Below, one piece after another: positions 1 through 11,959 of a stretch of DNA of 64,000 nt. This DNA comes from Lonicera japonica (lineage: Eukaryota; Streptophyta; Magnoliopsida; Dipsacales; Caprifoliaceae). The stretch's first letter is position 1. Each line of letters opens with the position of its first letter. The notes below the pieces were generated by a model. That model did no database searches, had not been told where the DNA came from, and saw only the letters and a program-made list of their open reading frames with translations. The stretch covers positions 41,162,099 to 41,226,098 of the forward strand of contig CM038470.1 in assembly GCA_021464415.1 (NCBI GenBank), written 5' to 3'. Made by a program: the position numbers and the translations under genes.

Positions 1-1621
1 GTATAATCACTATGGCGATCATAAAGCAAACATAGCCCTTCTCGGCCCTTCACCACATAACGCCAAACCCGCTTAAGAAAATACAACCAACTATCAAAGC
101 TTTCTTCCTCTGCGAAGCCGTACGCAAGAGGATATATTGAACCATTTGCATCTATACCCATTGCAATAAGTAGCTTTCCTGTATACTTGGCCCGAAGATG
201 TGTGGCATCTATACTAATAATAGGACGACAATGCTCAAAGCCTGTAATTGATGCACTAAAAGCCCAAAAATTCTTGTCAAAAACCCAAAAATTCCCATAA
301 ACATCCTTAGTGCTCAACTCATGGATCGTCCCCGGATTAGATAATTGAAGAGCAGCCATATAGCTTGGAAACTTAGCGTAAGAACCTTTCCAATCTCCAA
401 AAATATGGGCTATCGCCTTTTGTTTCGCTTTCCACGTCTTCATATATGCTATATCATACTTAAATACCTGTTTGACTTCTTTTATGATAACAGAAATCCT
501 AAGGCACGGATCAGCTTCAACCAATGGCACAATCCAAGCGGCAATTAAACTTTTATCCAAATGCTTATGGCTCAATCTCAACTCATCAAACATGCATGTG
601 TGGGGGCCCTCGTATTGTGTTATTTGAAACTTTCCAAGCTGCTTCCTCAAATAGGCACGAAGACGCCATTTGCATCCTTTATCCTCAAATTTACATTTAA
701 TCGCCCATATTTTTTTAGTAGATCTATCTACAGTATACTCATTTGAATTTTTAACTGAAATTTTTTTCACTGCAGATTGTAGGTCTTCTTTTGTCTTAAA
801 AACTAAACCCTTCGACAATTTATTTTCAACTAACGCGTGATCATTTGAAGACCCGTCGCTTTCTCATTTGTAAAGTTTAACTGCGAATAAAATGGCGGTA
901 TAGGATGGTTGGCATGACCATTCCCATTTACTTCTTGACCTACATCATCATCGTTATCATTGTCACTACTATGACTATCGTCGTTGTCCGAGTCAATGTA
1001 ATCTCTAGTTTGGTACTCAGATTCATTCACGTGATCAATACGGTTACTAGCTAGCACCCCTCGCATAATAAATGCCATTGAGGCCTCAGGAACCTCATTG
1101 CTCGTGGCACCAAACTCTTGCTTATGGGATGGCAATAGAGGGAAAGTGACATTCGGGGAATAAACAAGCCGACCCTCAAGAAAGTCAAGTGGTTGAGCAT
1201 TACACTGTGTCACTGGTGGTGATCCACATGGACCGCTTAATATTAAATTTTCTGATCTTAGGTTCACACCGGAATTAAATTCAACTATCCCTACATATAC
1301 ATGTATCAAGTTAGCTGATGATACATCCAAACAAGCACCCATCACAAATTCCAAACTCTCATCGTCATCAATTTCAATGCCCGAAAAATTTATAGTATTA
1401 GAACCTACATGATCGGGGGTTCTACAAGTTATCTTCAAAGTGGACGACGTGCGATCAAAACCCGTAATTGAATATATTTTGCAGACTAATTGTTCATAAG
1501 TAGTCCCTTTAATGAACCTAATGCCCTTTTTTAGTCCTCCAGAATATCTCAATCCCTCGGCCCCAGTAATCATCTCACCACCCCAATACACCAACAAATT
1601 AAAATGACTTCTACTCTTCAT
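1..1621 (-). pseudogene. MuDR/MULE transposase, 5' part, one frameshift
   Basis: Minus-strand transposase gene of a Mutator-like element; it runs off the left edge of the window. The first frame (1621 to about 832) gives a 263-residue N-terminal region ending in an acidic Asp/Ser-rich linker. Around 845-865 the frame shifts by one base. The second frame then stays open to base 1. It holds a MuDR-type DNA-binding region with the IKCKFEDKGCKWRL cysteine motif (near 700-650) and the start of the MULE catalytic domain: SIDATHLRAKYTGKLL near 220-170, which supplies the first catalytic Asp, followed by GIDANGSIYPLAYGFA. The remaining acidic residues and any zinc knuckle lie outside the window. The start Met at 1619-1621 is simply the first in frame. 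Apart from the single shift there are no stops, so decay is recent. I infer a nearly complete but inactive MULE transposase. Confidence 0.9.
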
Positions 1622-2313
1622 TATCCACCTTCATAATAGTAATCAAATTTTAGTCCAAATGCAATGATATTGATTTTAAACAATAAGAATCTCTAACTTA
1701 ACAATAACTTAAAAAAAAAAAAAAACTAGACAATGAATCCAATAAAATATCTTATTGTTAAAGGGATGACCCATTCATTAGGAGCATAAAGCCTGTCATA
1801 GCTTCAACACTGGAGATATATATAAATGCAGTGGCTATTCTAAGTCGTATACATACATTCAATTTGTTTACCACAAATTTGTACGTAACACATATGTACA
1901 TGTATACTTATATATATTTCTATCCAAAATTTGTCTACTTTTCGCACCTTAAATTAGGGCAATGTTTATTTTTCTCCTGTATCTTAGGATATTTGCAACA
2001 TAAATGTAGTATTCAAGAATTACAAAAACAAAAATTAGGGCATATTACAAAACAGCAAAATTACGGCCACACTTCAAAATAATTATCTTATAATTATAAA
2101 CGAAAAAAATTAGGGGAATGCTGAAATAAGTACATACCTCGCAAACAGGGACTGCAATAGAGAGAATCACGGGTGGGTTGCCGAAGTTAGTGGAGAAATT
2201 GGTGAAGCGAAAGTCGTCAATGGCAATTTTTTTGAAATGGTGAAAAGCGACGTGCGATATGTAGATACAGAGAATCGACAACGACTGGGTCTCCTCGCCA
2301 ATGGTAGACGAAA

Positions 2314-5300
2314 TGTCACGCCCCGATTTTTGAACCCCGAATACCCAATTAATACACATGTACTCGCCCGTCCAACTACCGGGGGTGAAAATTAAAACCA
2401 ACAATTAACTTAAATCTCATTCTCAAAAACTAAAATTTAATCTTAAATAAATATCCTCTACAAATGTTTGCGAATTAAACAAAACTTTAATATCCAAACT
2501 TTATTTAAAAAGTTCAATTACATAATAAAAACTAAATAGAATTACTTTATTAAAATAGTTGGCCAGAGTATCTAAACCGGTGCCGTTCCCAAAGTCCAAC
2601 AAACTATATACGATTTACAAAATAAAAGAAAATAAACTTCAAGTAAAACTCCTAGCACGATCAACGAAGCACGTTAATATATACCTGCAAAACTGGGCTA
2701 CGCTCATAAAGAGAACGTACCCAAGAAGCATGGAGACAACTTGGGTCAGTATATAAATACTAGTATGAGTTGATTCTGTATCACCCAATATGTCCATGAT
2801 GCAAACACATGATTCATATGTACATATCTAATACAATTAACTCAAATCTCACTACGTGGCAAGACGAATAGTTCCACACACTTTTCGAGACAAACAGAGT
2901 AGTTTCTCGACAAAGTAGAAGCAAGTAGTTTCTTACCCCGTACACTTACCAAAACTATTAATAACATACCATTATAATACGGTAGGCCAAGACCTGCAAA
3001 AATATTAGTACGGCCTACCATCCTGCATTAGAAATGTTAAAATTAAATTACTCAAAAATAAATAAGAAAAACACAGCAACATAAATATCCATTTTGTGTT
3101 CAAACCATTTAGAATCTCGGAAAACTCAAAGAACGAAAAATATGCAGAATGTCCTTTCCAATAAAATATCGCAAAAAATCACTAAATTCTACAATTCAAT
3201 ATTCCATAACAGTGTCCAAGATTTGCAAATGCAAATTAACATGACGATACAAACTGTCTATTGTCCAAGCGAAGCATTACATAATTTAAAGTACGTCATC
3301 CTGAAAACACTAGACTTGAAACCACTAGACACTTAAGTTAGCGTGTGCACCTTAATTACATGCCACCTCGCCATACTCTCCCATGGCCTACACAGATCAT
3401 CTTGCCCTGTGTCTCCCCGTATAACTAGCGGCCACTCCGAATCGAAACCCGCACGGGCATATCGTCTAAAGTTCCGACCTTCTTCGGAATGCTAGTTATA
3501 CGTTTGCGTGCCAAAACACTCGCCCTTCCGCGAGTAAAATCACAAATAATCCACTCGTCTATTCAACAATAGAACGAGTACAACAAAAATCACAAGCCAC
3601 CATTTGGCTTACAGTCAAGATCATAAAATTCCATTGGCTTTCACCAAAGTTTTCTTTTCACAAAAATCATGGGAAATCCACCCAAGTGTTGAATCAAAAC
3701 CAATATAAAATCATAACAAGGGAGCAGTGGCGTAATTAAGGAATTTTCCTATGACTTCTAAAGTCAATTTTAATAAAACCAACTCCTAGTCGATACAACT
3801 CTAATACTTAATATATAAAGAAACTTTACTATCAACCTCAACAAGAATGTAGATTTGTCCCAAAAACAAAATCATACTCACACATTTACTAAATATCATG
3901 TCTAAAAGCTTAAGACAAATAATTCCACCAATTATGAATTGTTCATAGTATTCCAAACGTCAATCAAGTAAACAATTTCACAAACTAAATACAATCATAC
4001 CACAAATCCTTTTAGAACCTCATAATCCCAATTTTAAAGGCTATTAATAAAATTATTTTAAAACATAAGTTACATTACAAAACAAAAAATAAAGCAAGAG
4101 CACAAACAATATCTTAAATCAGCACAATCATCAATTTCACAGAAATTCTGGGGATAAACGAACAATATAAAAATTCCAGAAAAATTACACAATATAGACA
4201 GCCATGTCTAGTTTCATATGCAATTGGGTTCAACTAAAAATCATTTATATTCTAGGAGTTATGAATGTTTTGCTAACAGGTATACAATCTGTCCAGCATC
4301 AGATTTTTGCCGCGCACTGTTTTTGTAACTTCAATAACTCTCAACATAAAAATCATATTGAATCAATTCCAAAGCCCTGATTCTCCTAACACACGATATT
4401 AACTTGACAAATATTTACATAATTTTACACAAACGTTTAGTACCCAAACCGAACTCAAAACTACAGATGTGTGACAGCAATCTGATCAACATTAAGTATT
4501 TTAACACTCTGTTTTTGTAAAATTGATATCTCCCAAATTAAAAATCATATTGCCCCAATTCCAAAGCCACAATACTTGTAACTCATAATATTAGTCTATG
4601 TATTTTTCTGAGATTTTAATAAAGACATATAATTAAGGTTTGTCTTCAAGAAACTTATAATCAATTGAGTAAAAATACAATAAACTACTTTCTAAAAAAA
4701 ATTAGGTCAAAAGAAAACCAAAACAATATATACGAATAGAAATCACAAGAAGAGGGTGAGAATCACTCACTATAAATAGTAAAACTTAAATTGATCAACC
4801 AAAAGAAATCTAAAGGAGCCGCCAATATAAATTGACTCAGAACAAATAGGTTATATATATATATATATGCATGTATCAAAATCCACATAATAAAGGTGAG
4901 AAACACTCACTAGATAATCGAAAGGGGAAGAACCAAAAGTATTCTACGTTTACTCGGGCTCTCTCTGGTGTCTCTTCTTCTTCTCTATAAGCGGCCATAT
5001 GACAATAGACAATACGTAGTTTTCTCCTCTCCCCTGAAACCCTATATGCACTAATAACCTACTTGTATTCATACTAGGGTTTTCTCATCTCAATTAGACC
5101 AACTAAAATAAGTCTTATAACAAATAAAAGAATACATATAAATTAACCCATTAAATTAACCTAGTAGCCCATCTAATTATAATTACTCAAGACCTCAAAT
5201 AAATTTTCTTTTTCTCTAATTCCCGCAGGTCAAACTCACAGCATGGTTAAGTCAACTTTCAAAAATCATAACTAATTCATTAAAAGTCTAAATGTAGTGA

Positions 5301-5878
5301 AATTTGTGCTCAAACTGAAGCTCATCAAGTCTAGTTTAAAACAAAATTGGTTTCATACAAAAATTCTCAACACAATAAAAGATATGAATTTTTAAATGAG
5401 AACATATCAAAACTTTAGGTTTCAAAACTAATCATGTATACATTAAATTATAATTTTTAACACACTATAATAAATTGGCCACAAAATAAATGCACCACAA
5501 AACAAATAAGAGAACAAATATTAATTTACAATATATGCATATATTAATTTGGAGTAAATAAGTACTTTAGAAAAATTCGGGTCGTTAAATTATACACACC
5601 TTAAAGGAATCTCGTCCCGAGATTCAGTGATAGAAAGTGTTATCCCAAAACTCAACATAAGAATATAATTTCATAAAATAATATTAAAATGTCAACTTAT
5701 AAAAAAAAAATAAAAAATTGAAAACCTACAACATTTCACTTCCTTTTTAAGAAACTTAAATTAATTACGAATATAAAGTTCAACTATGTTGCAATCTTAT
5801 ATAAATAAGCTTCCATAATAAATTTTTAAAACATCTATTTTATATTACAAGTATAATTCAAAAATTAAGGATGTCACA
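2314..5878 (+). mobile_element. Solo LTR, 3565 bp, TSD CGAAA
   Basis: The segment begins TGTCACGCCCCGA and ends GGATGTCACA. It is flanked by a perfect 5-bp direct repeat CGAAA (2309-2313 and 5879-5883). There is no gag or pol reading frame inside. A TATAAATA box at 4771-4778 puts the promoter on the plus strand. The TGTCACGCCCC start and 3.5-kb length fit long LTRs of Ty3/gypsy chromoviruses such as the Tekay/Del type; that lineage is my inference. A motif beginning ACCTGCAAAA lies about 371 bp from the start and recurs in two other LTRs of this window. It sits in the 5' region of the MULE. Confidence 0.85.
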
Positions 5879-5918
5879 CGAAAGCTATGGCCGGTGATGA
5901 TGGTAGATAGTGGTGGTG

Positions 5919-6010
5919 GTCGGCGTAGAAAAATGTAGACGGAGGTGGTAGTCGGCGTAGAAAGGTGTAGACGGAGGTGGTAGTTAGCGTAGAAAAGTGT
6001 AGATGAAACA
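5919..6010. repeat. 32-bp tandem repeat, about 2.9 copies
   Basis: Units start at 5919, 5951 and 5983 with the pattern GTCGGCGTAGAAAxxTGTAG followed by ACGGAGGTGGTA; the last copy is degraded. It lies in the upstream region of the MULE, just right of the solo LTR. Confidence 0.85.
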
Positions 6011-6099
6011 GCGTAGTGGGTTAGGGCTCTGTTCTGAAGAATGAAAGTGGAGAGATGGATGAGAGCGTGATTTAATCTTTGGCCTAAATTATTGTTCCT

Positions 6100-6490
6100 T
6101 CTCACAATGTTAGGTTAAAATAGTGATTCCTTCTCACTATTTCTATTTAACGATGCGCAAAATAAAATTATTGTTCCTTAAAATAGTGATTCTTTCTCAC
6201 TATTTCTAATTATTCGAAGCGCAAAAAAAAACTGTGGTTTACTTTAAAATAGTGATTTGATATCACTATTATTATGTTAAAATAGTTATTTGCTTTCACT
6301 ATTTTTGTTTACCAAGGAAAATTGTGAATAGTAATTTTAATAAAAATAGTGATTTACTCTCACTATTTTTAACCAAAAAGCGTGATTTCAAATCACTATT
6401 TTTACTTTTTCATTAATTCCTGACTGACTTAAAAACGTGATTCGAAATCACTATTTTTACATTAAAATAGTGATTCAGAATCACTATTTT
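6100..6490. repeat. Array of short palindromes (AATAGTGATT/AATCACTATT)
   Basis: At least seven imperfect hairpins follow one another. Each pairs AAATAGTGATT with AATCACTATTT across a loop of a few bases, for example around 6118-6145, 6180-6210, 6246-6275, 6342-6372, 6380-6402, 6437-6462 and 6464-6487. Spacing varies, so it is not a simple satellite. It is most likely subterminal repeat DNA of the MULE. Confidence 0.75.
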
Positions 6491-6575
6491 AAAAAGTGCG
6501 TTAGTTTGGTAAATAAGTTGAAAAGTGCGTTAGTTTGGTAAATAAGTTCAAAAAGTGGTCTATTTAAGTAAAAAA

Positions 6576-8234
6576 CTCCTACATTTTCCTCAACAATATA
6601 TAACATTTTTTTTAAATAAAAATAAAAATAAAGTATAAAATTAATTTTCATATTCTTAACCCAAAATTGTGGGAACTACTTAATTTTTTAACATGATAAA
6701 ATCTTTAAGAAACGTAACATGGGAGATTACAAGAAGTATGATTATAGCAACTCAAAAGGAATTTATAAAAACAATAAATAACTTGCAAACTATTTTCCAT
6801 TCAATGTCCTTGCCAGCATGCATATAAAAGACAACAGTTTCTCAGTAATAACTCATGAAACTCATTTCCATCTTCCAAACAAAATTCCTAAGGACCACTT
6901 GTATTTGTTCCACAAACAAAGACTTGAAATACCCCTTTCATTTAATTTCCTGGTCCAAAACATTGAATACGCTCACCTAAAAAGAATTTTCAGAGTGAAA
7001 AGGAGTTGCATGTGGACCCTTTTTTATTTCCATGTTCCTAGTTATAACCATAGGGGGATTTTCACATTGAAAATGAATTGCATGTGGACCCATTTTATTT
7101 CCATGTTCCTAGTTAACCACAGGGACTACACCCGCCTAAATTTCTTTTCCATGGGGATACCTCATGAAATTCCTTTCCATCTTCCAAGAAATTTTTTGGG
7201 AACCACAATTTTTTTTTTCAAGTGTTAATGACATTCGGAAATTCAGTCCATTTTCATGCATCCGACAATATATAAACTACCCCAAAAAATTCTTTGGGTA
7301 AAGATTGCAAGTTTGTTATTTATTTTGGTTTTTAGACTCACTCAAATTGCCTATGTATATATACTTGTATATGTCTTATAAATTATGGATGGAAAGTAAA
7401 AATAGCTTTTTAGCTATCCCTTGGGGTAGATCAAAGAACTAATTATATTTATGATATTTTATGCAAAATGTGCATATTGGGAACAAAACATGTGATATGA
7501 CATTTATGCATCCAAAAAATATGGTTAATTTATGTGAACTTGTGATATTTAGTACCTTGATTATGTTTGAAAAATAAAATGAGACTTTAATCTAACATCT
7601 CTATAAATAAGTTACTCTTAATTTAATTTGCCAAAGGATGGTAGGTTATTAAAAAATGTCAAGCTGTCATATTTTCACAGTCACACTAAATATTTTGCTT
7701 ATCCCGGCACTAAAATCTTAACTGCACACCGCATATGCTATTTGGAAGCATTAAGAACAAAGCATTGTAAAATTAGCCTTTTTTCTTTACCAAGAATTAT
7801 TAAAATGTGCAGAAGTAAAAGAGAGTCTTCTTTTTTTCTAAATAAAAAAGTAAGTGAAATCTCATGCAAATCTAGGATCTTCGATCTATATCCGAGTGGG
7901 CGCCTTCACTACTAGGCTAACCCACTCGGTGAAAGCTAGATTATTAGTTTAGGACATAAAGTTCATGAAGTTTTTTTTTACTTTTTCCATTTTGTAGTAA
8001 TCAATGGTCCTACTAAGAAGGGTATGTCTCCTATTATATACTAGTGTGGCAACCATATTAAAGAATCAGCAATTTACAAGCCTCTCAAGCCCTCTCTAGT
8101 TGCAAAACACTCTCTCTTCTCAAACATAAAATCTTACATGTAAACTACAAACAATACCACATTTAAAAGAACTGATAAAACACTTGATGTCCCATTTCAG
8201 AGATTGATCTCTAAATTGCATTGAGATGCAATTA
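6576..8234. other. Gene-free stretch with a local duplication
   Basis: No gene seen. At about 6990-7135 there are two roughly 70-bp copies sharing GCATGTGGACCC and ATTTCCATGTTCCTAGTTA. Flanking them, 6853-6905 and 7163-7215 share CTCATGAAA and TTTCCATCTTCCAA. The open frame at 6818-7228 results from these repeats and resembles no protein I know. The remainder is AT-rich. Confidence 0.5.
7865..7935 (-). repeat. Possible tRNA-derived (SINE-like) relic
   Basis: The stretch contains GTGGGCGCCTTCACTACTAG and GCTAACCCACTCGG, which resembles decayed tRNA-derived segments common in plant repeats. I could not fold a complete cloverleaf and I do not call a tRNA gene. Confidence 0.25.
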
Positions 8235-9640
8235 TTATACTTCGCTAATAACTTCTAACTCTATATTAATAGCTCTTGCAGGCTTCTTTGAGCTCTCGTG
8301 TCGGCCTACAGAAGCAAAAGGATTCGGAGGCATGGCGAGCATGTCTCCTTTCCCTTCGAGCATTTGAACCACAATCTTCATGGGAGGACGATCTAACGGT
8401 GACCATTGAATACAACAAAGCCCCACAATTGTTAGCTTCTTCGCTATTTGAGCGTGTTCCTCTTCTTCAATTTTGATCCCCAGCTCTTCTCCTTGACATA
8501 AATGGCCATAAATCAATTCTGGAAAGGACGTTTGACTAGGATTTTAGACTGTTAGATCAATGTTCTTCCTCCCACCAACCATCTCAAGTAGTAACATCCC
8601 AAAGCTATATACGTCTGACTTATACGAAACATTCCCAAAATTTCTAGAGAAAACTTCAGGGGCAATATAACCCATGGTCCCTCTAGCGGCTGTCATTGAC
8701 ACCTTACTTTGATCCTTTGGGCACAATTTGGCTTGCCCAAAATCTGCTATTTTTGGATTAAAATTATCGTCCAACAAGATATTATGAGGCTTAATGTCAA
8801 AATGAAGTATTTGGTGATCACAACCTTGGTGAAGATACTCGATTCCCCTGGCAATGCCTAATGCAATGTCTTGTAATTTTTCCCAACCAAGGAAGGTTTG
8901 ATTTTGAGTTTCGGAGAATATGAACTTTTCTAAGGACTTGTTTGGTAAGAACTCGTAAATGAGAGCTCGATTAATTCCATCAGCACAAAAACCAACCAAA
9001 CGAACAACGTTGACGTGGTGGATCTGGCCCATCGCTTCAACTTCGTTAATAAACTCCTTGCCATTTTCCATGGAGCTTTCAAGGACCTTAACGGCGACAA
9101 ATATTTCGCTCGAAAGATTCCCTTTGAACACAGTCCCATAAGAACCCTCTCCTAATTTGTCCTTGAAATTGTTCGTTATCTTTTTAATATCAGCAAACGA
9201 GTATCTGCTGGGCTTGAGAGCTTTGTAATCCTCCAAAAATCTTTCAACTTTTACTTGGTCCTCTTTCTTTCTTTTGAAAGAGTTGTAAATGAGGTAGAGT
9301 GTGATAATTACCAGGCAAAGGAAAATTGCACCTAATACTGCACATGCATGATTAGAAATATTTAAAAAGCTTGCATTTCTTTCCTTTTCTAAATGAAGAA
9401 ATTAACATGGTGTATTGTAGAGCTGTACAATACTACCTCGGTCCCATTTTAAGAGTCACGTTTTCCCTCTCCAATAATTTGAAAGAGTATAATTTCAAGC
9501 TAGTCAATGGTCAAAAATAAAACTTAGTATATGTATTATGACTCCAAAGGGAATAAGTGATTGTTAAATTGGGATAGAGGGACTCTAAAAAGGAAAGACA
9601 AAGTAATTAATAACAAACAAAGGTGTATAGTTTGTCTTAC

Positions 9641-9667
9641 CAGTGAATAGTCATTTCCTTGCAGTAG
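9641..9667 (-). other. Possible cryptic 27-nt exon in intron 2
   Basis: Inside the 1.5-kb second intron of the minus-strand kinase a segment is bounded by a T-rich tract plus AG acceptor and a GTAAGA donor. Its 27-nt length equals that of the real micro-exon. If included in the established phase it would introduce a TGA. I see it only as splice-site context; no transcript evidence is available. Confidence 0.3.
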
Positions 9668-10091
9668 CTGTAAAAAATAAAAAAAAATTATAAATATTGT
9701 TGTGGTAATGGGGAAAAAATAAAAAAACACAAATTGGACATGTACCCCAATTCTATAATATGATTTTGGAATTGGAGCATGGTTTTAGAATTCTATTGTT
9801 TGGCTCATGGTTTTGGAATTCTAAAACCAGCAATTTTGTAGGATTGAATTATATACGGAGAGTAGAGTTTTATAATTTGAATTCTCATTGAATTCTAAAA
9901 AAACAAACCATCAATTACAACCATCCACCCCAACCCCACACCCACTCACCCCAACTTGTTTCCCACCTCCTGACCACAAAACACACGGTGCCTCGACAAC
10001 ACCCCTCCCCTCCCTTCCCCACCACACCACCACCTCGTGCCCCACCCCAACCCCTAACCCTACCATTATACATCTACTACTATATATACAA

Positions 10092-10134
10092 TAAATATAT
10101 ACATATAAACAGTATATATATATATATATATATA
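10092..10134. repeat. (TA)n microsatellite
   Basis: An interrupted AT dinucleotide run directly left of the MITE. Confidence 0.9.
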
Positions 10135-10140
10135 AACTTA

Positions 10141-10497
10141 GGCTATAAAGAGGATTCCCTCACTTTAATAAAAAGAAAGGATGCCCATTTGAGGGGTAAT
10201 AAAAATTTGTAAAGATGATCTATTGAGTAGATCACCTCTTCCAAATTTCATAAAAAAATTCAACCGACAAGTGGATGAGATGATCATAAAAAATTTCAAT
10301 GGCCAAAATAAACAAATATATCAATTTTTCAATACAATGAATTCTAGGTGTTGGATTTGTTTTTATATGAATTTGATGGAGGTGACCTACACACTATTTT
10401 TATTGCCCTACACATTTTCATTATGAAATTCATCTATTTACCCTTCAAATGGAAATTCCTTCTTTTTGTTAAAGTAAGGAAATCCCTCTTTATAGTC
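10141..10497. mobile_element. MITE, 357 bp, about 60-bp inverted repeats, TA target
   Basis: The left end GGCTATAAAGAGG(A)TTCC and the reverse complement of the right end GACTATAAAGAGGG(A)TTTCC align over roughly 60 bp, through CCATTTGA(A/G)GGGTAA. TA dinucleotides flank both sides (10139-10140 and 10498-10499). It contains no transposase. Tc1/mariner-type ancestry is inferred from the TA duplication. It lies in intron 2 of the minus-strand kinase. Confidence 0.7.
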
Positions 10498-11283
10498 TAA
10501 AACCTATAAGTAATTATATGTAATTATAGTAACTATATGTCAGTATATATCTATTGTATGTACATTATAAAAATTTCTCTGGACTCGGCAGTGAGAATTG
10601 TGACAAATGTTCTTCAAGGTCATTGTGTCATTAGAATTCCAAATGAATTGTACAAATTAACCAAACAAACAAATTTGTAATTCTAATGGAATTCCAAATG
10701 AAATCTACATATGATTCAAACAATAGTATTGTAATTCTACTGTATTTAGAATTGCAATTCTATAGAATTATAATTCTAATAGAATTCCAAAATTGTGTAA
10801 GCAAATTTGCATTAAAGGAACAATATATTACCTGCAAGGTGAAGTGTCTTTGATGCACCTGTGAAAAGGAAATGAGATTTATAAAGTAGTTATCATTCTT
10901 TTCAACTATAGAACAATATATTTCAGAAACGTTGTTCGGATATTGTACAACAACCTTTATTTTTCGAATTAAAACAAGCAATTAATTAATTTCTTTTTGA
11001 GACGAAATTTCTGGAGATTAATTGATTTTCTGCAATCAAAAATCTTTGCTGGAAAATTGGTAGGAGTGTTAGTACATACACAGTCTAAATAATTAAAGTA
11101 CACGTGATGAGTTTCATTGTGGTTTTAGTCCCTCTTTTTCAGCAAACAGCCCATTGACATGTGTACTCAACAAAATTTTATATTTTTAGTTCGTCTGTTT
11201 GGGCAACTAGCTAGTTTATTGCTTGTCCTAAAACATACCTGTGGGTTTTTTGGGCATTTGCACACATTCAAGTTCAGGTTCCC

Positions 11284-11307
11284 CTGCTGCTGCTGCTGCT
11301 GCTGCTG
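11284..11307 (-). repeat. (CTG)8 coding triplet repeat
   Basis: Eight CTG units on the plus strand read as seven Ala codons (GCA) on the minus strand. They fall in the receptor kinase ectodomain between NYNTTT and GEPEL. A length-polymorphic Ala tract is likely here. Confidence 0.9.
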
Positions 11308-11959
11308 TTGTAGTGTTATAATTCTTCCACCTGCACATTTTGCCTTTTGATTCGCACATGCTACAATTTGGTTCGCTCCAAGACAGCTGAAGGTCGCTTT
11401 GCGGGTACTCAAACAAATCAATTGGAACTGATGAGAAGTTATGGATCTTAACACAATTTGTTAATTCATCAGATAAAGATCCATAGTACTCTGCATAAAT
11501 TTGATACCGGGGGCCACTAAGGCAAGGGACCAAGGTTGGAATATTTCTTTCGGCTGGCGAACAATTGAACAAAGCATAATTATCAAGCAGCCTTGCACTG
11601 AAATTGAAAGGAGAAGCAGATAGATTGAGCCTTGGAACCTGTGCCGGAAAGCAGTTATGGGGATCATGTACATAAATTATTTGTAATATGTAGTCGATTT
11701 CGTCAACCACCACCTCTAAAGCGACTGGAAGTTCAAGCACTGTTTGGTTCATGCGGTTGCAGGATAGCTCGAGCCCTGGGTAGCCACAATGTTTTGGCTG
11801 GTCAGGTTTAAGTCGAAATGGGAATCGAATGGGCGAACCATTTTCCCCGCATTTGGTAATTTTACACTCATCATTTGTACCTTCAACTCCAAGTCGACTG
11901 GTTATAAATAGAAACAAGAACAAGAAATAACCGAAGAAGTAGTCAGCCATGAATTCCAA

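Larger units (their letters stand above)
1..6575 (-). mobile_element. MULE element (right end approximate)
   Basis: Inferred extent of the Mutator-like element whose transposase occupies 1-1621. The region upstream of the gene (1622-2313 and 5879-6575) is interrupted by a solo LTR. The outer part contains a 32-bp tandem repeat (5919-6010), an array of short palindromes (6100-6490) and two copies of a segment ending GGTAAATAAGTT (6495-6550), followed by GTCTATTTAAGTAAAAAACTC. Subterminal repeats of this kind are usual at MULE ends. I could not identify an exact terminal inverted repeat or a 9-bp target duplication because the other end is outside the window. Confidence 0.5.
8235..11959 (-). 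pseudogene. LRK10-like receptor kinase, one in-frame stop
   Basis: Membrane receptor-like Ser/Thr kinase of the LRK10L/WAK-associated group, presumed to sense cell-wall or pathogen signals at the plasma membrane. Exons: 11959-11239 (signal peptide, cysteine-rich GUB_WAK-type ectodomain starting near CKITKCGENG, a short Ala run); a 27-nt micro-exon 10858-10832; and 9337-8235 (transmembrane helix [19 protein letters not shown], then kinase). All splice sites are GT-AG, junctions are phase 1, and the exons total 1851 nt, a multiple of three. Kinase landmarks: GEGSYG loop, VAVK lysine, HFDIKPHN catalytic loop (non-RD), ADFG, APE. A TAA at 8544-8546 follows [10 protein letters not shown] and cuts off subdomains X-XI; the same frame continues intact to 8235. 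The start could be M1 or M4 (11948-11950). Either a very young pseudogene or a truncated kinase. Confidence 0.85.

Noticed and set aside
2045..2404. 119-codon minus-strand frame upstream of the MULE transposase
   Set aside because: It crosses the exact left border of the solo LTR (2314), so it is chimeric and not a gene.
7865..7935. Functional tRNA gene
   Set aside because: No complete cloverleaf or intact internal promoter boxes could be formed.
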